DNA from: Planctomycetota bacterium
GTDB taxonomy: Bacteria; Planctomycetota; GCA-002687715; DRQF01
DNA length: 12,823 nt
Direction of reading: 5' to 3'
Assembly: GCA_024275615.1 (NCBI GenBank)
Contig: JAJRYU010000136.1
Coordinates: 1-12,823, forward strand
The notes under the pieces are model-generated. The model was not told where the DNA came from and did not search any database. It saw nothing but the letters and a program-made list of their open reading frames with translations. Positions 7,522-12,823 of the stretch are shown in pieces (position 1 is the first letter of the stretch; the number at the start of each line of letters is the position of its first letter). The position numbers were made by a program, and so were the translations under genes.

Positions 7522-8869
7522 CCTGGGCCTCCGGATCGTAATGCGCCATGACCAAAGTGGCGACCTTGACAGCACCCTTCTTCGTGAGCCTGTGGCGACG
7601 GCTGACGATCTGAAAACCGAGTGCCAACTCACCTGTCGCCGATCCTCCCTTGCTGTTGTAGAGCTTGAGCATCTTGTCTCGAAAGACCGCGTTGCCGTGC
7701 ATGATAGGTCGAATGATATGCCAAGGATTGTCAACTGCTCGCCCGAAACGAGTCACTGGCAAATGGCGCCGTTTACCCTCCGGAGTGATGCGCACCATGC
7801 TCACGGCATGAGTGTGAGATTCCTCCTGAAAACGAATCGAATACATGGCGAATCCAACAAAAGGCCAGCCTCGCGTGTGCCCCATGAGCCCGGCGATGAT
7901 CTGGAGCGAAAGCAAGGAAAGAAGGACCGTCGACAAGGCGGCAATTTTGTAGCGGTGTAGCAGGTTCGGCCGTCGTTTCGCAGCAAGGCCGAAGACAACT
8001 CCGAAAAGGACAACGACTCCAACGGCTGAACTGAGCAAAAAACTGAGCGTCAAGTAGAAGGGAAACTCTGACTCTATTTGGATGATCCGGGGGGTAGATC
8101 GCCTGAGATCTCGATCGATTGCTACGATCGCGATGCTATTGGCGCCTGGCGGAAAGTCCTCCATTGTCGCCCGATCTCCATCCATCGGGCGAAGAATGTG
8201 ATGGCCATTTCGGTAATAGCGGAAGGTCGCCCCGCCCAGCGCTCTGGCTTCCAGTTGAAGCTCCAACGAACCGGGATAGCGGACGGTGATCTTGGAGTCT
8301 CCTGGTCCGCCATCAACGGTAGCTTTGATCACCGAAGGCAAAGGCCCTTCGTCCGGCAGGTAGTAGCCCCAACCATTGGCTCCAAGAATAGCAAGTGCCC
8401 CATCGGTTTTGACTCTAAGTTCGCGGAAAGGGCGAGTCGGTAGACTCTTGACGCCATCGACAGTTCGACCCCAAAAATATGCCGGGTCGACCGGTCCAAA
8501 ACTTTTTTCTGTGAGTAGCCAGAGCCTTCGCTGCCGGTCGATATGAACGCCTACCGGTGAACCACGTGGGGCGCCGTCACCTAGTTCAACACGGTCGATT
8601 GTGTTGACGTCACGCGAAGTCACGTACAGACCGTTGGCTGCGGCAATAAAAATGGGACCGCCTGGATCGCGGGCGAGGGCACGAACCTCTCCTAACTCCG
8701 AGTCGCCCACAATGTGAAGGGCAATTCTTTTGTGATTACGTTCACGCCAGACATCTTGACCGTCGCTGCACACAAATCCACCGCCCCATTCCTTGATGCG
8801 CGTGACCTGGGGGGTGGCATTTAGGTCGATACCAATCTGAGTCAGCAAGAAAAAGACGACAATGTACAA
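7511..8869 (-). CDS. Membrane protein with sensor-like propeller and Y_Y_Y-type ectodomain, two membrane segments and a GWPF/MYS C-terminal domain
   Basis: 452 residues from a TTG at 8869, five bases after GGGAGG. An in-frame TTG at 8926 would add 19 residues, but I see no comparable ribosome binding site there. A hydrophobic N-terminus (2-14) may be a signal or anchor. Residues about 30-175 contain propeller-like strands (EVRALARDPGGPIFIAAANGLY at 61-82, minus its ends; VHIDRQRRLWLL at 108-119) typical of two-component regulator propellers. Residues about 190-267 look like a Y_Y_Y domain, ending ANSIAIVAIDRDLRRSTPRI just before the membrane. Segments at 270-296 and 307-328 are transmembrane. 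The tail has GWPFVGFAMYSIRF at 334-347 and a basic C-terminus. Such an ectodomain normally precedes a histidine kinase; no kinase, HAMP or response-regulator motif is present. From memory, WPFxxYxMYS-like segments also occur in proteins beside HTTM genes. It overlaps the HTTM gene by 11 bp. Confidence 0.75.
   Translation of the reverse strand: MYIVVFFLLTQIGIDLNATPQVTRIKEWGGGFVCSDGQDVWRERNHKRIALHIVGDSELGEVRALARDPGGPIFIAAANGLYVTSRDVNTIDRVELGDGAPRGSPVGVHIDRQRRLWLLTEKSFGPVDPAYFWGRTVDGVKSLPTRPFRELRVKTDGALAILGANGWGYYLPDEGPLPSVIKATVDGGPGDSKITVRYPGSLELQLEARALGGATFRYYRNGHHILRPMDGDRATMEDFPPGANSIAIVAIDRDLRRSTPRIIQIESEFPFYLTLSFLLSSAVGVVVLFGVVFGLAAKRRPNLLHRYKIAALSTVLLSLLSLQIIAGLMGHTRGWPFVGFAMYSIRFQEESHTHAVSMVRITPEGKRRHLPVTRFGRAVDNPWHIIRPIMHGNAVFRDKMLKLYNSKGGSATGELALGFQIVSRRHRLTKKGAVKVATLVMAHYDPEAQGVR
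7528..7532 (-). promoter_or_regulatory. Shine-Dalgarno sequence deciding the GTG start of the HTTM gene
   Basis: On the - strand GGAGG precedes the GTG at 7521 by six bases, within the last codons of the upstream gene. It supports GTG over an internal ATG (residue 16, MRLAFFRV) that would cut into the family's N-terminal motif. Confidence 0.75.
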
Positions 8870-8874
8870 GTAGT

Positions 8875-8880
8875 CCTCCC
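8875..8880 (-). promoter_or_regulatory. Shine-Dalgarno sequence deciding the TTG start at 8869
   Basis: On the - strand GGGAGG lies five bases before TTG-TAC-ATT. No in-frame ATG exists near the N-terminus: the ATGs beginning at 8885 and 8901 are in other frames. The TTG start is therefore the best-supported one. The 166 bp between this gene and the stop of the next one (8870-9035) has an AT-rich patch at about 8940-8963, but I could not find a convincing -35/-10 pair. Confidence 0.65.
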
Positions 8881-9003
8881 GGCATGCGGCGTCAGGTTCA
8901 TTGCGATAGCCCAAGACACTCGACAACAGTCTCTACAGCAATTATTACTGTCATAGCATACAATGCTCGGCCTGTCCTAGTCCATGGACCAGAGGGTTCT
9001 CCT

Positions 9004-9018
9004 GCTATGTGGCATAGC
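9004..9018 (-). terminator. Short hairpin after the Calx-beta/propeller lipoprotein gene
   Basis: GCTATG-TGG-CATAGC is a perfect 6-base inverted repeat with a 3-base loop, starting 17 bases past the stop at 9036 when read on the - strand. No T-run follows it. Eleven to twenty-four bases further (8980-8989) lies the 10-base palindrome GTCCATGGAC. Either could help end the transcript or be a protein site; both are short enough to occur by chance. Confidence 0.35.
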
Positions 9019-9035
9019 GGCCAAGCCTTGTTCTA

Positions 9036-11438
9036 CTAGTTTCCAAGTTGGGTAATGCGGCGAAACTCGCCGTTGGTGCCGACAACGTATCCGGGAAGCA
9101 CCTTCATGTATATGTCCAAGAGATCCTCCGTCGATGCCGTTGCTTGGGGTTGCCAAGCAATCCAGGCATTGTCGGTAGACAAAATGAGCCCGTTGTCACC
9201 GACAATACAAACAAGTTGACCGAAATTCTCTCCGTCGATTGCGTTCAGGTTCTCAAAAGAACCAGCAACTTGGGCCTGCCAGAATTGGCCACCATTCGTG
9301 GTCCGCAAGATCGTGCCATTGTCGCCAACAACCCAACCCAGATTGGGGGTCTTGAAGAACAGGTCCTGAAGATTTTCTGTCGTCCCAGAGGTTTGTTGGT
9401 TCCATGTCTGTCCAGCATCCATCGACATGATAATGGTCCCGCCGTCACCCACGGCGTAGATGGTGTTGGTGCCGGTCTTGGCGGCACTATTGAGATCGAC
9501 AACGACACCGGAATTGAGACTCGTCCAAGTACCGTTCGTGTCGCTCTTCAAGATGGTACCACTGTCGCCAACGGCGAGAGAATCCCGTACAGGAAGATTG
9601 CCATTGGCGAGGTAGATCATCGCGTTGAGAGTCGCCACAGAACCGCTTGGGACTGAGACAAAAGGCCCACCCATAGGCGGCGACCGATGGTAAATGGCCC
9701 CGCTCGCTCCAGCGACAATGCATCCAGGAAATGTCGCAAGAGAAGATGGCGAACAAGCACCGGCAAATAAGTCTTCCGCAATCATCGACGTCCCTGGTGT
9801 CGGAACGAGAGAATCATTCACGAACTCCAAAAGTGTGCCTTGGTCGCCAATAACACGGATCCCAGAGAGAACATCAAAGAACAAGTCGTTGAGGTTGGCA
9901 TTCGTTGCACTATAGATCTGCTGCCATGGATCGTCGTCATCCTGCACAATGAGTGTCGCTACAGAAGGTCCCGCGAGTACTGATGCCGCGGGCACTGAAG
10001 TCAAACTAATGATGATTGTCTCGACATTCTCCAAGATTGCGTCATCAACTAAGCTGACGTCAATGGGGAACGGCCCGACGGCACCACTGGGAAAGGCCAC
10101 CGTACCCATCTCTTCGATGAAGTCCGAGCCACTGGTGGCAGTGCCCGCGACAATGCTGTATCCAACTACCGCCGTTCCAAGACTCCCGTTCGTCCGTTCG
10201 ACCATGATCTGCACCAAGCCATCGCCTTCTTCGGCAACGGCGAGGGAGGTCGTGAGCCGAAAATCTCCGACATTATTGCTGTTGGCGTCGGCAATTCGCA
10301 CCGTAGCTGCGTTGGGAGCGGCGAGAACCGCATTCCCAGTGACATTGGTCAATTCGACATCTATGGACTCCAAAGGTTCCAGTAGATTGTCAGCATGAAT
10401 CATGATTTCTGCTGACTTAGGACCAATTTCTCCGTTCGCCCAAGTGAAGGTGACCATATTCGCTGTGGGATTCGACGAAAACGCGTAGTCGGTGCCTTGT
10501 GTGGCGCTGCCTGTTCCCATGTCGACAAGATCAACGGTTACCGCACCGCCACTCCCAAGCTGTCGGACGGCAACGACAGAAACCGAAGAACCCTCCAAGA
10601 CATTGACCTCTTGGAATAGCAACTTGACTTCAGCGCCAACGTCGTCATCGATGATGTTTAGCGTTGAAGAATCGAGAGTGCCAATCGCTATGTCGCCAAG
10701 AACAACGTTGACACTGAACTCTATGTCCTCCGTACCTTCAGGGAGCGTATCATCTGTCAGGGTAACGGCACGAGTTTTGTCCGCCGTGTCGCCATCAAGC
10801 CAACCGTAGGCAGCCAAAGGAATGCTAAAGTCGGTTCCTTCACTCGCGGATCCACCAGTTGCTACAATACTCGCGACGACAGTACCGGAGCTGCCGCCCG
10901 TCCTTGTCAATTTGAGCAAGAAGGAGCCCTCATTTTCACTCACGGTCGATTCAGATTGGGCGAATTGAACAACACCACCGGAGGGACCATCGTCGTCTTC
11001 AATATCGATCGTCAGTGTACTTGCGCTCCCCAAAACAGTGCCAGGATAGGTCCCAGAAAGGCGCAATAGAATTGTCTCGCGACCTTCCGCGAGGCCGTCG
11101 TTCAGAAGCGTTCCCAGCACGAACTCCTGAGTCGCCGCTCCGTCCGGAATAACTACGAAGAAGGACGACGAGCCTGCGAGCACAAAGTCTTGTCCTGGTG
11201 TCGCCGTGCCACCGTCAATGACGACGTTGACAGCAAGATCGCCAACGCTGTCTTCGCGAGACAGCACAACTGAGATGTCACCATCACTCGCATTTTCAAA
11301 AACCTGTACTTGCGTGGCTTGGAATGAAGTCCCGCTGCCTGTGCTGATGTTGTTGTTGTTCGATCCCGAACAGCCGACAAGCACGAAGCAAACGAACGTG
11401 ATGGCCACAGACACAATGAGGCAGTGAGAATTCTTCAA
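9036..11438 (-). CDS. Lipoprotein with four Calx-beta domains and a seven-bladed Ycf48-like propeller
   Basis: 800 residues from a TTG at 11438, eight bases after GGAGG; a CTG directly before it is an alternative with spacing 5. The start MKNSHCLIVS, a hydrophobic core and the lipobox LVGC give a lipidated Cys23, followed by a Ser/Asn-rich linker. Four Calx-beta domains follow at about 45-150, 156-267, 270-386 and 392-503. They have the typical VSENEG or VLEGS entry, TATPGQDF / SASEGTDF / SATQGTDY / TATSGSDF repeats, and acidic IEDDD or IIDDD exits, which normally bind calcium. Residues about 505-800 carry seven turns of a photosystem II assembly factor Ycf48-like propeller, each with an NLNDL-like segment then a VxGxxG motif (GDQG 531, GASG 577, GDSG 624, GDGG 664, GDNG 705, GDNG 747, GTNG 787); GWVVGDNGTILRTTNGGQFW (701-720) is the clearest. 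Probably an envelope-surface adhesion or assembly protein; the partner is unknown. Confidence 0.88.
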   Translation of the reverse strand: MKNSHCLIVSVAITFVCFVLVGCSGSNNNNISTGSGTSFQATQVQVFENASDGDISVVLSREDSVGDLAVNVVIDGGTATPGQDFVLAGSSSFFVVIPDGAATQEFVLGTLLNDGLAEGRETILLRLSGTYPGTVLGSASTLTIDIEDDDGPSGGVVQFAQSESTVSENEGSFLLKLTRTGGSSGTVVASIVATGGSASEGTDFSIPLAAYGWLDGDTADKTRAVTLTDDTLPEGTEDIEFSVNVVLGDIAIGTLDSSTLNIIDDDVGAEVKLLFQEVNVLEGSSVSVVAVRQLGSGGAVTVDLVDMGTGSATQGTDYAFSSNPTANMVTFTWANGEIGPKSAEIMIHADNLLEPLESIDVELTNVTGNAVLAAPNAATVRIADANSNNVGDFRLTTSLAVAEEGDGLVQIMVERTNGSLGTAVVGYSIVAGTATSGSDFIEEMGTVAFPSGAVGPFPIDVSLVDDAILENVETIIISLTSVPAASVLAGPSVATLIVQDDDDPWQQIYSATNANLNDLFFDVLSGIRVIGDQGTLLEFVNDSLVPTPGTSMIAEDLFAGACSPSSLATFPGCIVAGASGAIYHRSPPMGGPFVSVPSGSVATLNAMIYLANGNLPVRDSLAVGDSGTILKSDTNGTWTSLNSGVVVDLNSAAKTGTNTIYAVGDGGTIIMSMDAGQTWNQQTSGTTENLQDLFFKTPNLGWVVGDNGTILRTTNGGQFWQAQVAGSFENLNAIDGENFGQLVCIVGDNGLILSTDNAWIAWQPQATASTEDLLDIYMKVLPGYVVGTNGEFRRITQLGN

Positions 11439-11446
11439 CAGATTGT

Positions 11447-11470
11447 CCTCCAGAATGCGCCTCCGGGAGG
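11447..11470 (-). promoter_or_regulatory. Tandem GGAGG motifs with a CCTCC complement in the lipoprotein leader
   Basis: Read on the - strand the leader is CCTCCCGGAGG, nine bases, GGAGG, eight bases, TTG. The second GGAGG (11447-11451) is the likely ribosome binding site. The first GGAGG lies within an 11-base near-palindrome (11460-11470), whose CCTCC half could pair with either GGAGG and so hide the ribosome binding site. Regulation by such pairing is inference only. Confidence 0.5.
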
Positions 11471-11551
11471 ATGAATCTTGCCACAGATCGAGACGATGAG
11501 TGAAAGAAAAGTAAGTTCTTAGGACAATCGACACGGGACTATCGAACTTTG

Positions 11552-11571
11552 GAGCTTTCGAGTCGAAGCTC
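11552..11571 (-). terminator. Hairpin directly after the DUF1501 stop codon
   Basis: GAGCTT (11552-11557) and AAGCTC (11566-11571) form a perfect 6-base stem with an 8-base loop, touching the TGA stop of the DUF1501 gene on the - strand. No T-run follows. It may be a weak terminator or processing hairpin between DUF1501 and the lipoprotein gene 133 bp further on. Confidence 0.4.
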
Positions 11572-12822
11572 TCAGCTCTTGAACAGCCCAAGCTTCTGGT
11601 ATTCTCGACCGAAAACGGCCTTATGTTTGCCCCCAACCCAATCGTCGATCACGGTGGCGTACACTTGGCGAAAATCTGTCGTGTGTATGAGATCACCTTG
11701 ATCCAACTCGACCAGACTCGGGTGTTTGCCGTAGAGGCCACCCTTCACACGATCGCCGATCATGAACATGGGACCAGCGACTCCATGATCCAAGCCGCCG
11801 GAAGCATTTTCTTTCAGTCTTCGACCAAATTCTGAAAACACCATCGTTGTCACATGACCAGAAACACCATGGGCAACAAGATCAGATTGGAAAGCCGCCA
11901 GTGCACCACCAAGCTGAATCATGAGCTGATTGTAACGACCGGCGTGATTGGTATGTGTATCGAAGCCGGACATCTCGACGGAGAATACCCGTGTGGAAAG
12001 GCCACCGGAGATAAGAGCCGCTACTGTCGAAAGGGAAGCCGAAAGACCGGCGCGAGGATATTTCGCCTTGGGTTTGTATTGTCGAGTCACTTCTCTCACC
12101 TTTGCCGAAGAAGCTTGGGCTTCATGGAGCACGCGGCGCAACCGGTCCAAAGCGCGATCTCGCCCTGGGGCTTTAGAAGGTTTCGACGTCGGTCCTTCGT
12201 ACTCGCACAAGGGCGCAGAATTCTGCAGGGCACTGGCGTCTTTTTCGGCACCTATCCAGCGATAGGCTGCCGGAGTCGTGAAGGCGATAGGCCGGTGTAC
12301 AGAGGCCGCCAGGGAGAACGGGATCTTTTGGCCAACGTGAATGACAAGATTGGGGTCGCTTAGTTTTGGGAAAGTCTGGTCCACCATGCGGCCAATCCAG
12401 CCGTGCTCGAGATTTCGACCGCGGTGGTCGCCAGCATGCCAGATATCAAGCGACTTGAAGTGAGAGCGCACGGGATCTGGGTAGCCCACTCCTTCAACGA
12501 TCGCCAGTTTTCCGGCACCATGAAGGGATTGAAAGCCTTTCAAATTGGGATGAAAACCCCGGTACTCATCAATCTTGAGGACTGAATTCTCTCCCACCCT
12601 CGTCGCCTTGCGAGCTCTGCCGTAGGCATCGTCTCCGTAAGGCACGATGGTGCTCAAACCATCGTTACCTCCTGAGAGTTGTACAATGACAAGAATATTC
12701 TCTTGCCCCCGACGCTCATTTTCTTTTGTCCAATGGGTGGCAGGCAAAAGACGTCCGCCCAAAGCCATTGCACCAAGCCCCGCAACCCCTTGAGTCATAA
12801 ACTGACGACGATCGATAGACAT
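11572..12822 (-). CDS. DUF1501 family protein with Tat signal
   Basis: Complete, 416 residues; the ATG ends one base before the right edge of the window, so its ribosome binding site is not visible. The N-terminus SIDRRQFMTQGVAGLGAMAL is a twin-arginine export signal. Family motifs are clear: VIVQLSGGNDGL at 45-56, SHFKSLDIWHAGD at 120-132, FSVEMSGFDTHTNHAGRYNQ at 280-299, VFSEFGRR at 328-335, GGLDHG at 342-347 and HTTDFRQVYATVIDDW at 380-395. DUF1501 proteins belong to the alkaline phosphatase/sulfatase-like superfamily; the SGGNDG, DTH and DHG motifs are at places where that superfamily binds metals. Their true activity is not established. They are commonly encoded next to DUF1800 proteins; whether one lies upstream is outside the window. 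Downstream on the same strand is a Calx-beta lipoprotein, possibly cotranscribed. Confidence 0.93.
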   Translation of the reverse strand: MSIDRRQFMTQGVAGLGAMALGGRLLPATHWTKENERRGQENILVIVQLSGGNDGLSTIVPYGDDAYGRARKATRVGENSVLKIDEYRGFHPNLKGFQSLHGAGKLAIVEGVGYPDPVRSHFKSLDIWHAGDHRGRNLEHGWIGRMVDQTFPKLSDPNLVIHVGQKIPFSLAASVHRPIAFTTPAAYRWIGAEKDASALQNSAPLCEYEGPTSKPSKAPGRDRALDRLRRVLHEAQASSAKVREVTRQYKPKAKYPRAGLSASLSTVAALISGGLSTRVFSVEMSGFDTHTNHAGRYNQLMIQLGGALAAFQSDLVAHGVSGHVTTMVFSEFGRRLKENASGGLDHGVAGPMFMIGDRVKGGLYGKHPSLVELDQGDLIHTTDFRQVYATVIDDWVGGKHKAVFGREYQKLGLFKS

Positions 12823-12823
12823 G

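Noticed and set aside
7522..7734. 71-codon upstream extension of the HTTM frame
   Set aside because: It lies over the coding C-terminus of the propeller protein in another frame, is Arg/Ser-rich without family similarity, and GTG 7521 has a strong Shine-Dalgarno sequence.
7541..7960. 139-codon + strand frame opposite the propeller/GWPF protein
   Set aside because: Antisense shadow; no signal peptide, domain or ribosome binding site.
9004..9036. Intrinsic terminator in the strict sense
   Set aside because: The hairpin is short and has no following T-run; kept only as a weak hairpin.
9048..9656. 202-codon + strand frame opposite the propeller
   Set aside because: Antisense shadow of a clearly coding repeat region; composition follows the reverse of the propeller repeats and there is no ribosome binding site of note.
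11439..11636. 66-codon upstream extension of the lipoprotein frame into the DUF1501 gene
   Set aside because: It would bury the lipoprotein signal peptide; the lipobox at residue 23 from TTG 11438 fits far better.
11854..12363. 169-codon + strand frame opposite DUF1501
   Set aside because: Antisense to a well-supported DUF1501 gene; no domain or plausible start signal.

Overview
The window looks like chromosomal DNA of a Gram-negative, probably environmental bacterium with moderate GC. Planctomycetota or a neighbouring phylum is my best guess. It rests on a Tat-exported DUF1501 protein, Calx-beta/propeller lipoproteins, secreted proteins of unknown function, an HTTM (gamma-carboxylase-like) protein and a PaoABC-like molybdenum hydroxylase. 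None of these is diagnostic alone, and no rRNA or other marker gene is present. I see no tRNA, rRNA, CRISPR array, insertion sequence or phage gene.

Left part, + strand (1-3626): the end of a molybdenum hydroxylase operon of the xanthine dehydrogenase/aldehyde oxidoreductase family. It holds the last codons of the 2Fe-2S subunit, a complete molybdopterin subunit, a complete FAD subunit with a four-cysteine insert like that of the E. coli PaoB 4Fe-4S site, and a small cysteine-rich protein of 81 residues. The first three genes overlap by ATGA junctions. The fourth starts one base after the preceding stop, with its ribosome binding site inside the FAD gene. All four are probably made together. 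The substrate cannot be read from the sequence.

Middle, + strand (3877-6320): after about 250 bp containing an inverted repeat come two exported proteins 23 bp apart. One is an unrecognised secreted protein of 481 residues. The other is a zinc hydrolase of the poly-gamma-glutamate hydrolase family (PF05908).

Right part, - strand (6343-12822), read from high to low coordinates: a DUF1501 protein with a Tat signal; an 800-residue lipoprotein with four Calx-beta domains and a seven-bladed Ycf48-like propeller; a membrane protein joining a sensor-kinase-like ectodomain to a C-terminal domain containing a GWPF...MYS motif but no kinase; and an HTTM protein overlapping it by 11 bp. Three of these four genes appear to start at GTG or TTG, each with a strong Shine-Dalgarno sequence. 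The two halves of the window converge at 6320/6343.

The most system-like item is the coupled pair at 6343-8869: an HTTM membrane enzyme with candidate catalytic Lys and His residues, plus a membrane partner with a sensor-type ectodomain. The second is the conserved-looking small cysteine-rich protein coupled to the molybdenum hydroxylase. Both are inferences from sequence reading, without database searches.
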